This document shows, one piece after another, positions 1 to 6,005 of a DNA stretch of 6,005 nt (position 1 is its first letter; each line of letters opens with the position of its first letter). The DNA is taken from NCBI GenBank assembly GCA_027325905.1, contig DAIEEM010000146.1:1-6005 (forward strand), given 5' to 3'. A model generated the notes under the pieces. The model had not been told where the DNA came from and did no database searches. It saw only the letters and a program-made list of their open reading frames with translations. The position numbers and the translations under genes were made by a program. The DNA comes from Rhodocyclaceae bacterium (lineage in GTDB: Bacteria > Pseudomonadota > Gammaproteobacteria > Burkholderiales > Rhodocyclaceae).

Positions 1-1464
1 GACACGCTGCTCGAATCCTACGTGCTCGAATCCGACAAGACGCATGATCTCGGCGCGCTGGCCGCACGCCACTGCGGCCTGGCGACGATTTCCTACGACG
101 ACGTCACCGGCAAGGGCGCGGCGCGCATTGCGTTCGCCGAAGTCGCGGTCGAGCGCGCCGGCGAATACGCCGCCGAAGACGCCGACGTCACGCTGCGCGT
201 GCACCGGGCGCTGGCACCGCAACTGGCGGCGGAGGAGAAACTCGAACGCCTCTACCGCGACATCGAGTTGCCGGTCGCCGAAATCCTCTACCGCATGGAG
301 AGGAACGGCATGCTGATCGACGTCTTCGCGCTGGCGCAGCAGAGCGAGGAACTCGCGCGCCGCCTGATGACGCTCGAAGCCGAGGCGCACGCCATCGCCG
401 GCGGGCCGTTCAACCTCAACTCGCCCAAGCAGCTTGCCGAAATCCTCTTCGAGCACCAGGGTCTGCCGGTCGTCAAGCGCACGCCGACCAAGGCGCCGTC
501 GACCGACGAGGAAGTGCTCGAACAACTCGCCCTCGACTATCCGCTGCCGAAGAAGATTCTCGAATACCGCGGCTACGCCAAGCTCAAGAACACCTACACC
601 GACAAGCTGCCGCGCATGGTCAATGCCGCCACCGGCCGCGTGCATACGAGTTTCTCGCAGGCCGTGGCGGTGACGGGGCGGCTGGCGAGTTCGGAGCCCA
701 ACCTGCAGAACATCCCCGTGCGCACCGCCGAGGGCCGGCGCATCCGCTCGGCCTTCATCGCGCCGCCCGGCCACGTCCTGGTCTCGGCCGACTATTCGCA
801 GATCGAGTTGCGCATCATGGCGCACCTCTCCGCCGACGCGCGCCTGCTCAACGCCTTCGCGCGCGGCGAGGACGTGCATCGCGCCACCGCCGCGGAAATC
901 TTCGGCGTCACGCCGCTCGAAGTCGGACCCGACCAGCGCCGCGCCGCCAAGGTCATCAACTTCGGCCTCATCTACGGCATGAGCGCCTTCGGCCTGGCGC
1001 GCGAACTCGGCCTGGAGCGAAGCGCCGCACAGTCCTACATGGACCGCTACTTCGCCCGCTATCCGGGCGTAGCGCGCTACATGGAGGACACCCGCGCCGC
1101 GGCGCGCGAGCGGGGCTACGTCGAAACCGTGTTCGGGCGACGCCTGTGGCTGCCCGAGATCAAGTCGGGCAACGCCGGCCGCCGCCAGGGCGCGGAACGC
1201 GCCGCCATCAACGCGCCGATGCAGGGCACCGCCGCCGACCTCGTCAAGCTGGCGATGATCGCCGTGCAGGGCTGGCTAGACGCCGAGCGGCTCGCCACCA
1301 AGCTGATGCTCCAGGTGCACGACGAACTGGTGCTCGAAGTGCCGCAGGCCGAACTGTCCGCGGTGCGCGAGGCGCTGCCCAGGCTGATGGGCGGCGTAGC
1401 GAAGCTGGCCGTGCCGCTGCTGGTGGACGTGGGTGTGGGAGCAAATTGGGACGAGGCGCACTGA
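1..1464 (+). CDS. polA: DNA polymerase I, C-terminal part (5' end outside window)
   Basis: DNA polymerase I fills gaps and replaces RNA primers during lagging-strand synthesis and excision repair in the cytoplasm. The frame is open from base 1, and the first residues (DTLLESY) match the E. coli protein near residue 441, so the 5' nuclease domain and the first exonuclease motifs lie outside the window. The visible 487 codons run to the usual C-terminus (GANWDEAH). Counting from the codon at base 22, the exonuclease III motif YAAEDAD is at residues 49-55, which suggests that proofreading is retained. Polymerase motif A DYSQIELR is at 257-264, motif B RRAAKVINFGLIYG at 306-319, and motif C QVHDELV at 431-437 with the catalytic Asp-Glu. 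Phe314 sits where E. coli has Phe762. No key residue visible here is missing. The GTG at base 22 is an internal codon, not the start. The next gene follows after 77 bases. Confidence 0.97.
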   Translation, partial: DTLLESYVLESDKTHDLGALAARHCGLATISYDDVTGKGAARIAFAEVAVERAGEYAAEDADVTLRVHRALAPQLAAEEKLERLYRDIELPVAEILYRMERNGMLIDVFALAQQSEELARRLMTLEAEAHAIAGGPFNLNSPKQLAEILFEHQGLPVVKRTPTKAPSTDEEVLEQLALDYPLPKKILEYRGYAKLKNTYTDKLPRMVNAATGRVHTSFSQAVAVTGRLASSEPNLQNIPVRTAEGRRIRSAFIAPPGHVLVSADYSQIELRIMAHLSADARLLNAFARGEDVHRATAAEIFGVTPLEVGPDQRRAAKVINFGLIYGMSAFGLARELGLERSAAQSYMDRYFARYPGVARYMEDTRAAARERGYVETVFGRRLWLPEIKSGNAGRRQGAERAAINAPMQGTAADLVKLAMIAVQGWLDAERLATKLMLQVHDELVLEVPQAELSAVREALPRLMGGVAKLAVPLLVDVGVGANWDEAH

Positions 1465-1541
1465 GTCGAACCACCCGCTTGGGTAACCGACCAGTTGCAG
1501 GGCCACGTAGTTGTAACATTTTCCTGAGAATCTATCAAAAC

Positions 1542-2153
1542 ATGATTCTGATCAATCGCCAGGTAGGCGCCGACATCGCCGCAGGCAAGCCGCTACGCTT
1601 CGATTTTGGCAGCGGGCCGAATCCCAGGAAGGGCTGCTACTCCATCGACCAGTTTCAACTCGACGGCGTCGATATCATTGCCGACCTCAACGAGCCGCTC
1701 GAGTCGCTGCCGGACAATTGCGCCGAGTATGTATTCAGTTCCCACGCCATGGAACACGTCGAACAACTGCTGCCATTGATTGCCGAACTGCACCGCATTA
1801 CGCGGCCGGAAGGGTTGATTGAAATCGTCGTCCCGCATTTCTCAAACCCGCTCGCCTATTCCGACCCCACGCACGTCAGATATTTCGGCTTGTACACGAT
1901 GAACTACTTCGTGCCGACGGAACTGCAACCCACGGCCAGGCACGTACCGACCTTCTATTCCGATGTACGTTTTTCCATCGAGTCAATCCGATTTAATTTC
2001 TATCGCTCCAGTTTCCTGGACCGCCTTTTCGTGCCGCTATTCAGATATTTTGTAAATTGCAGCCCCGCGGCGCAAGAGTTCTACGAGCGTCGACTGAGTT
2101 GGATATTCCCGGCGGCGGAAATTCGCTACAAGCTGAGGCCGCTCAAGGCATGA
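1542..2153 (+). CDS. Class I SAM-dependent methyltransferase, surface-glycan type
   Basis: This 203-residue protein is a predicted soluble methyltransferase with a Rossmann fold; its substrate is unknown. The SAM-binding glycine loop is DFGSGPNPRKG at residues 21-31, followed by an acidic residue (Asp36) suited to the ribose hydroxyls. SSHAMEHV at 66-73 and the strand with VVPHFSNP at 96-103 are typical of the small methyltransferases found in polysaccharide loci (Methyltransf_11 / COG4627 style). The frame stays open far upstream, but that part is the antisense-like shadow of polA; ATG 1542 is the first ATG that gives a sensible N-terminus. Its ribosome site is weak (GAG 13 bases upstream). 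The 3' end overlaps the next start by ATGA. GC is lower than in polA (47-58% in three of four hand-counted 60-base lines, against 73-80% in two polA lines), which hints at acquisition. The fold is secure; the role in sugar or lipid modification is inferred from context. Confidence 0.85.
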   Translation: MILINRQVGADIAAGKPLRFDFGSGPNPRKGCYSIDQFQLDGVDIIADLNEPLESLPDNCAEYVFSSHAMEHVEQLLPLIAELHRITRPEGLIEIVVPHFSNPLAYSDPTHVRYFGLYTMNYFVPTELQPTARHVPTFYSDVRFSIESIRFNFYRSSFLDRLFVPLFRYFVNCSPAAQEFYERRLSWIFPAAEIRYKLRPLKA

Positions 2154-2302
2154 TGACGCGCATTCTGATCGCCAATATTTCGGCCGATTATTCGCCACCT
2201 CACCAAGGCCTTCAATCGCCTCGGTGTGGGGGGACTTCATCGAATCCAACGACAACACGTTGTTTCCATGGCGCCATCTATGGCACTAAATGGCTAAGTT
2301 AA
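2150..2302 (+). pseudogene. Frameshifted N-terminal remnant, possibly of a glycosyltransferase
   Basis: An ATG at 2150 overlaps the methyltransferase stop as ATGA, the usual sign of a coupled next gene. Its frame begins MMTRILIANISADY, a plausible first beta strand of a Rossmann-type enzyme, but soon becomes implausible and stops after 50 residues. The lost signal continues in other frames: from 2193 the next frame reads RHLTKAFNRLG, and from about 2227 the third frame reads WGDFIESNDNTLFPWRHLW before a stop at 2287. Stitched together, these resemble the opening of a GT-B or CgeB-like glycosyltransferase (strand, helix ending in RLG, second strand). Two successive +1 shifts would be needed, and the remaining 300 or so residues are absent. 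The resemblance is judged by eye. It could instead be a spurious short ORF in non-coding DNA. The stop overlaps the convergent gene's stop at TTAA (2299-2302). Confidence 0.45.
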
Positions 2303-3369
2303 TCTCGCTTGCCCAACGACGCTTCCAAGCGTGCGAAGCCCAATGACGCTTCCGCTACGGTGATATCCCCCACCGCGCAGCTATCTTTCTGCAGAATGAC
2401 ATGCGGTACGCCCCATGGCCGCCAGCGGACGGCGTCCGAGTCGCCGAAGAAGCAGACGATCGGCTTGCCCAGCGCGGCGGCGACATGCATGGCGCCGCCA
2501 TCGCTGCATACGACGCGATCGCACAGGGATAAGCCGGCGATGAGGCCGGCCAGCCGCGGCGTCGATGGCGCGGCGAATGGCAGGCCGGCCAACTCCCGAA
2601 TGAGGGCGGCAGCCTTGTCGTCGTCGCCCGGATGGCACGGGTCGTTAGCCGCGCCCGGCGCCCAGAAGAGTAGGAAGCGGGCTCCGTAGCTTGCGTGCAG
2701 TTGCCACGCCAGCGCCGCGAAGCGCTCGATGGGCCAGCGCTGCCCCTCCTTGCGGGAGCTGATATGCAGGCCGACGAGCGGCCCCTTTCCAGACGGCACC
2801 AGTGGAGCGATGGCTACCGTTTCCGCGGCATCTGGCACCAGCATCATCGGCGGTGGCGGCCCCTGGATGCCGAGGGCGGCGAGCATGCCAAAGGTAGCCT
2901 CTACCTCGTGCACGCCCTGTGGCGCGTGCAATTCCGGCGTCAGATGGATATTGGCCAACGAATAGCCGAGGGTGCGCTTCGGCGCCGCCAGGACGACGAA
3001 GCGGTGGGCGCTCGCCTGGTAGCCGGACGCGGCGAGTATCGCCAAGTCGAGATGGCGCCCACGCAGACGCCGGATCAGACCGAGACGCCGCCAATAGGCC
3101 TCGAGCTTCGCTCCCCAGGTGGTCAGGTGCTTGCTCTTGTCGTAAGACAGAATTTCGTCCACGCATGGGTTGCCGGCGAGCGCCGGTGCGTTGTATGAAT
3201 TCACCAAGGCACCAATCCAGGCCGTCGGATAGCTGCGCCGCAGGGCGGCGATCAAGGGCGTCGTGCACAGCAGATCGCCGATGTTGTCGCGGCGGATAAC
3301 CAGGATGCGCGGCGATTCAGGCAGTTCGATGGTCGTCACTCGGCCCCCGGCCAGCGGATCGCGATGCAA
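2299..3369 (-). CDS. Glycosyltransferase family 9 (heptosyltransferase-like)
   Basis: This 356-residue protein belongs to the family of ADP-heptose:LPS heptosyltransferases (WaaC/WaaF/WaaQ type), GT-B enzymes acting at the cytoplasmic face of the inner membrane. The N-terminal motif ILVIRRDNIGDLLCTTP (residues 22-38) holds Asp32, equivalent to the catalytic Asp13 of WaaC. The acceptor-side motif EGQRWPIERFAAL lies at 208-220, and the nucleotide-sugar motif SDGGAMHVAAALGKP is at 289-303. Length is normal for the family and no signal peptide is seen. The start is uncertain: TTG 3369 has GAGG six bases upstream, while GTG 3339 gives a more usual short N-terminus (MTTIELPESP) with only a G-run before it. 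It is the last gene of the - strand run, 33 bases after the GT4 gene. Family members in such loci often transfer sugars other than core heptose, so donor and acceptor are left open. Confidence 0.92.
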   Translation of the reverse strand: MHRDPLAGGRVTTIELPESPRILVIRRDNIGDLLCTTPLIAALRRSYPTAWIGALVNSYNAPALAGNPCVDEILSYDKSKHLTTWGAKLEAYWRRLGLIRRLRGRHLDLAILAASGYQASAHRFVVLAAPKRTLGYSLANIHLTPELHAPQGVHEVEATFGMLAALGIQGPPPPMMLVPDAAETVAIAPLVPSGKGPLVGLHISSRKEGQRWPIERFAALAWQLHASYGARFLLFWAPGAANDPCHPGDDDKAAALIRELAGLPFAAPSTPRLAGLIAGLSLCDRVVCSDGGAMHVAAALGKPIVCFFGDSDAVRWRPWGVPHVILQKDSCAVGDITVAEASLGFARLEASLGKRD

Positions 3370-3375
3370 TTGGCG

Positions 3376-3379
3376 CCTC
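3376..3379 (-). promoter_or_regulatory. Ribosome binding site supporting the TTG start of the GT9 gene
   Basis: On the - strand GAGG is followed by six bases (CGCCAA) and then TTG at 3369-3367. The spacing is good and argues for the longer form of the GT9 protein. The competing GTG at 3339-3337 has only GGGGG four bases upstream. This is sequence-based inference; a conserved-start comparison would settle it. Confidence 0.4.
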
Positions 3380-3402
3380 GTAGCCTCATCGCCGCCAAAT
3401 CC

Positions 3403-4536
3403 TCATCCGACGGTGCCGCGGACCCACGCGACCACAGGCCGCAGGCGCTCGACGAAGGCGTCGAAGGAAAAGCGCGCCAGATGATCGGCCGCCAGGCGCG
3501 GGTCGGGACGAAGGGGCAGGGCCAGGAGCTTCGGCAGCAGACGTCCGAAGTCCTCCCCGCGATCTTGCCGTGGATCGCGGTACAGGAAGCCGGAGCGCCC
3601 ATCCACCACCGTCTCGGTGAAAGGCGGCGCGGCGGGTGCCAAGACCGGCGTGCCGCAGAACTGCGCTTCGATGACGTTGAGGCCAAGCGCCTCCTTTTCA
3701 GGCAGGCCGGAAAGAAGATAGTCGATGCCGCCATAGACGGCCGCCACATTTTGCTGGTGACCCCAGAAACGTGCGCGGTTGCCTAACGGTGCAAGGACCC
3801 GGCGCAGGTCGCGCACCGATGCATAGCCGCCGCTGCCGAAGACTTCTAGATTGACGTTCGGCGTGCGCGCCAATATTGGAGCAAGCACGTCGAAAAGTTC
3901 GGGAAACTGCTTGATGGGCGTCAGCCGCGAAACGATCCCCAGCGTCAGGCCGGGCCGGCGCACATAAGGCGGATGACGCAACAGCGGCTCGACGTGCGGC
4001 TCGATACAGCCCAGCAGCCGATCGCGAAACTTGCGTCGATCCCACGAGTAGCGACTATTACGGACGATTTCCGCATCGCCGCTGGGACGCGCGAAATCCG
4101 CTACGCCATAGAGCGGCGTCTCCCACACCGGCAGGCTCGCTTGTCGCAAGCCGGCCAGAACCCATTCGGAAACGGCGAATATGCGGTCGTGTCCCATGAA
4201 GGCGGCCGATCCCTGGTCCTGGACGGGCATGTGGGCAATCGCGGTGGCGAGCCCGACTCTGGCCCGATTGGCCAGCACCTCGGTCGGCAGCGGGCCATGG
4301 CCTATGAGCCAGCCTACCGGATCCGACAGTTCTTCGGCGATGCCGGCTCCCGTGGTGGCGGGCGAGAAAATGGTATCGGCGGGCAAGGACAGGCCGCCCC
4401 AGAAATTCGCCTGCGGATGTACGAAAAGCCGCGTCGGCACGCCGAGTTGCGCCAGCGCGCGGCACAGGAACGCCGTATAGACCTCGCCGCCACCGAGATC
4501 TCGCTGCAGGTTGATCTGGCAGACACGCGTTGTCAC
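3403..4536 (-). CDS. GT4-type glycosyltransferase (GT-B fold)
   Basis: This 377-residue retaining glycosyltransferase probably moves a sugar from a nucleotide donor to a growing surface glycan on the cytoplasmic side of the membrane. The N-terminal domain opens with a strand and the glycine loop DLGGGEVYTAFLCRAL (residues 13-28). The C-terminal donor domain has IVSRLTPIKQF at 201-211, with the Arg204 and Lys209 pair expected to contact the donor phosphates. It also has EVFGSGG at 231-237 and the EX7E motif, here EALGLNVIE at 282-290, then GTPVLAP and VVDGRSGFLY. No membrane segment is visible. The start is GTG, overlapping the upstream CgeB-like stop by GTGA and preceded by GAGGGA five bases away, so translation is probably coupled. 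It is followed after 33 bases by the GT9 gene. Family assignment is firm; sugar specificity cannot be read from the sequence. Confidence 0.93.
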   Translation of the reverse strand: MTTRVCQINLQRDLGGGEVYTAFLCRALAQLGVPTRLFVHPQANFWGGLSLPADTIFSPATTGAGIAEELSDPVGWLIGHGPLPTEVLANRARVGLATAIAHMPVQDQGSAAFMGHDRIFAVSEWVLAGLRQASLPVWETPLYGVADFARPSGDAEIVRNSRYSWDRRKFRDRLLGCIEPHVEPLLRHPPYVRRPGLTLGIVSRLTPIKQFPELFDVLAPILARTPNVNLEVFGSGGYASVRDLRRVLAPLGNRARFWGHQQNVAAVYGGIDYLLSGLPEKEALGLNVIEAQFCGTPVLAPAAPPFTETVVDGRSGFLYRDPRQDRGEDFGRLLPKLLALPLRPDPRLAADHLARFSFDAFVERLRPVVAWVRGTVG

Positions 4537-5597
4537 GGCGGTCCCTCGGTGCCAAGCGCCAATACTGTCTTCATGCGGTCGGCGACTGTCGGCAAGGTGA
4601 GCGCCTTTTCGTAGCCACGGCGCGCAACCTTTTCTCGTACGGTGTCGTGGGCCAGGTAGTACTTCAGCTTATCCGCCAGTTCTCCGGCCTCGCGGAAGCA
4701 TTCGATTTCCGTGCCGATGTCGTAAAACTCCTCCAACTCGGGGGAATAGTCGGTGAGCAGGAAAGCGCCGGTGGCCGGGGCGTCGAAGACCCGCATGTTG
4801 AGGCCACCGTACAACGCCGGATCCCAACCGGTAATGTTAAGCACGATCTTCGACGTGTTGTAGAGCTTGAGCAGATCGTCGCCCCAAATTCCCTTGCCGG
4901 CAATGCGCTTGCGCAACTGCGGATGGGAGCGGCGCGCCTTACCCCACTTGCCATGGATTTCCATCGGCAGATCCTGCAACCCTTGTAGGTATTCGAGGCG
5001 GCGCGGATTGTGGCCGGCGACGAACGCGATTTCATGACGATAATCGCGTGGCGTGGCGGGATAAAGATTGCGGTAGCGTGAGAAATCCATGCCGTACACG
5101 GGCAGAAAGCGGATGCCGGTGCCTGCCGGATCGTAGCCGTGGCGGTGGCTGCAGAAGTACTCGTCGTAAATTGCCGCATCCTCCGCCAATCCCGGCGAAT
5201 CCAACGGTCCGTCGACGCGCCAGCCGATCACCTTGCGAACGCCGAAATTCTCTTTGAGTTCCGCCACCAGGTCGGCATCGACGAAACGGTGCGAGCGGAT
5301 CACCAGGATCCAGTCCGGGCGGAAGGCGGCGACCGCTTTCTTGAGCATGCTTTTCTTGAACGGTACGCGGGCAATCGGCAGGCCTGCCCCGATCTCTCCG
5401 GTCCTGAATCCGAGCCCCCGCATCAGCCGGTTCGCCGGCTTCAACAGCAGCCCCGCCAGGCGGCTCTCCACCTGACTGTTGAAGCAATAGACTTCATGTC
5501 CCATGGCGCGCAGCGCGTCGGCGCACGAGTATCCCAGCGGGATCATGTCGTCGCCGAAGAAATAGCTGATGAGGATGCGCCGCTTGGCCTCGCTCAT
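4533..5597 (-). CDS. CgeB-like glycosyltransferase
   Basis: This 354-residue protein resembles the CgeB / Glyco_trans_1_2 group of GT-B proteins, named for a Bacillus spore-coat gene but common in proteobacterial surface-glycan and protein-glycosylation loci. The N-terminal half starts with the strand RRILISYFFGDD (residues 6-17) and a helix ending RAMGHEVY (30-37). The family hallmark is in the C-terminal half: GLNMRVFDAPATGAFLLTDY at 265-284, then PELEEFYDIGTEIECF at 286-301 and the KYYLAHDTVREKVARRGYE helix region at 312-330. ATG 5597 was chosen: a TTG at 5645 would add 16 unlikely residues and overlap the FkbM gene by 26 bases, whereas ATG leaves a 22-base gap. No clear Shine-Dalgarno precedes it. 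The 3' end overlaps the GT4 start by four bases. A sugar-transfer role in the same pathway is likely; the catalytic residues are not well defined for this group. Confidence 0.88.
   Translation of the reverse strand: MSEAKRRILISYFFGDDMIPLGYSCADALRAMGHEVYCFNSQVESRLAGLLLKPANRLMRGLGFRTGEIGAGLPIARVPFKKSMLKKAVAAFRPDWILVIRSHRFVDADLVAELKENFGVRKVIGWRVDGPLDSPGLAEDAAIYDEYFCSHRHGYDPAGTGIRFLPVYGMDFSRYRNLYPATPRDYRHEIAFVAGHNPRRLEYLQGLQDLPMEIHGKWGKARRSHPQLRKRIAGKGIWGDDLLKLYNTSKIVLNITGWDPALYGGLNMRVFDAPATGAFLLTDYSPELEEFYDIGTEIECFREAGELADKLKYYLAHDTVREKVARRGYEKALTLPTVADRMKTVLALGTEGPP
4542..4547 (-). promoter_or_regulatory. Ribosome binding site of the GT4 gene inside the upstream gene
   Basis: On the - strand GAGGGA lies five bases before the GTG start at 4536-4534 and inside the last codons of the CgeB-like gene. 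With the GTGA start/stop overlap it fixes the GT4 start and suggests coupled translation of the two glycosyltransferases. Confidence 0.65.
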
Positions 5598-5619
5598 GGC
5601 GTGTAATCGCGGGTGCGGG

Positions 5620-6005
5620 TCAGGAAGTTTTGTTCTTGGCGGCAAACATGAACAGCGGGCTCTTCATCGACTTCTTCGTCTCGATCAAGAACCAGCGCGA
5701 AAGATATTCGAGCAGGTCGAATGAACGCACCGAATGCAATTCGCCGACGATCCAGCCCACGCGAGACAAGGCATCCTCAGAGAAGGAGGTCAGAATGCCC
5801 CATTCGGCGCCTTCGGTGTCGATCTTTATGAGATCGGGCGGCGGCAGCCCCTGGGCGATCAGCGTGTCCGGCCGCGCCACGCGCACGCGCGATTCGGGGG
5901 CGGGCGCGTCACCGCTGTAATGGAAGGAGAAGCCGCCGAAGTTGCGGGTACAGTCGCTGGCGGTTATAGTCAGTTCTCCGTCCTGCGCGCCCAACGCGAG
6001 ATTAT
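5620..6005 (-). CDS. FkbM-family methyltransferase, C-terminal part (start outside window)
   Basis: Only the last 127 full codons are visible; the frame is still open at the window edge. The reading begins NLALGAQDGELTI, matching the strand usually found mid-protein in FkbM (Methyltransf_21) enzymes, and continues with NFGGFSF, the equivalent of the family's N-x-G-G-S stretch. The diagnostic motif DLIKIDTEGAEWGIL is encoded at about 5791-5835, with the conserved Asp and Glu in IDTEGAE. Family members O-methylate sugars of polysaccharides, lipids or antibiotics using SAM. A TTG at 5994 is internal, not a real start. The CgeB-like gene follows after 22 bases in the same direction, so this is probably co-transcribed and earlier in the operon. 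Family assignment is strong; the methylated sugar is unknown. Confidence 0.9.
   Translation of the reverse strand, partial: NLALGAQDGELTITASDCTRNFGGFSFHYSGDAPAPESRVRVARPDTLIAQGLPPPDLIKIDTEGAEWGILTSFSEDALSRVGWIVGELHSVRSFDLLEYLSRWFLIETKKSMKSPLFMFAAKNKTS

Noticed and set aside
1473..1484. Small inverted repeat ACCC-GCTT-GGGT just after the polA stop, considered as a terminator
   Set aside because: The stem is only four base pairs and no T-run follows.
1495..1541. Possible promoter upstream of the methyltransferase (TTGCAG at 1495, TTGTAA at 1512, TAACAT at 1514, TATCAA at 1533)
   Set aside because: The spacers are 13 or 15 bases rather than about 17 and the -10 candidates are weak. Transcription could equally run on from polA.
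1146..1541. Long in-frame extension upstream of the methyltransferase ATG
   Set aside because: It overlaps polA in another frame and reads as Arg/Gly/Ala-rich GC-driven text with no methyltransferase character.
2268..2284. Perfect palindrome ATGGCGCCAT followed by a GCCAT-CT-ATGGC repeat, considered as a terminator or binding site between convergent genes
   Set aside because: No T-run on either strand, the second loop is only two bases, and it falls in the suspected gene remnant, so it may be chance.
2645..3268. Long opposite- and alternate-frame ORFs across the GT9, GT4 and CgeB-like genes
   Set aside because: They are low-complexity Arg/Ala/Pro-rich shadows of high-GC coding sequence without recognisable motifs, while the genes they overlap have full family motifs.
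5598..5645. TTG start at 5645 for the CgeB-like gene
   Set aside because: It would overlap FkbM by 26 bases, has no ribosome site, and the added residues (MPPRTKLPDPHPRLHA) are not family-like; ATG 5597 fits better.

Overview
The window is a GC-rich stretch that looks like a bacterial chromosome. The DNA polymerase I it encodes resembles proteobacterial PolA closely in every motif, and the high GC of polA together with the surface-polysaccharide genes suggests a betaproteobacterium, possibly Rhodocyclales-like. That placement is an inference from protein style, not a database result.

Layout: (1) 1-1464, + strand, is the C-terminal part of polA, entering from outside the window. (2) 1465-1541 is a 77-base gap with no convincing terminator or promoter. 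(3) 1542-2153, + strand, is a small class I SAM-dependent methyltransferase of the kind found in O-antigen or capsule loci, with visibly lower GC than polA. (4) 2150-2302, + strand, starts like a translationally coupled next gene (ATGA overlap) but reads only as a short frameshifted remnant, probably the N-terminus of a glycosyltransferase-like protein. (5) 2299-6005, - strand, is a compact run of four genes read right to left: an FkbM-family methyltransferase (its beginning lies outside the window), a CgeB-like glycosyltransferase, a GT4-type glycosyltransferase and a GT9 (heptosyltransferase-family) glycosyltransferase. Spacings are 22 bases, a 4-base GTGA overlap and 33 bases, which fits one transcript.

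How the genes work together (inference): the - strand genes look like part of a locus that builds and decorates a cell-surface glycan (O-antigen, capsule or a protein-linked glycan), with three glycosyltransferases adding sugars and FkbM O-methylating one. The + strand methyltransferase beside polA is probably a related decorating enzyme on the other flank. polA is housekeeping and only marks the chromosomal edge of the locus.

I see no CRISPR array, tRNA, rRNA, transposase or intact mobile element, and no evidence for an undescribed defence or other new system. The most informative oddity is the decayed gene start at 2150-2302, sitting exactly where the + strand and - strand gene sets meet. 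It suggests gene loss, cassette replacement or, less interestingly, an assembly joint.
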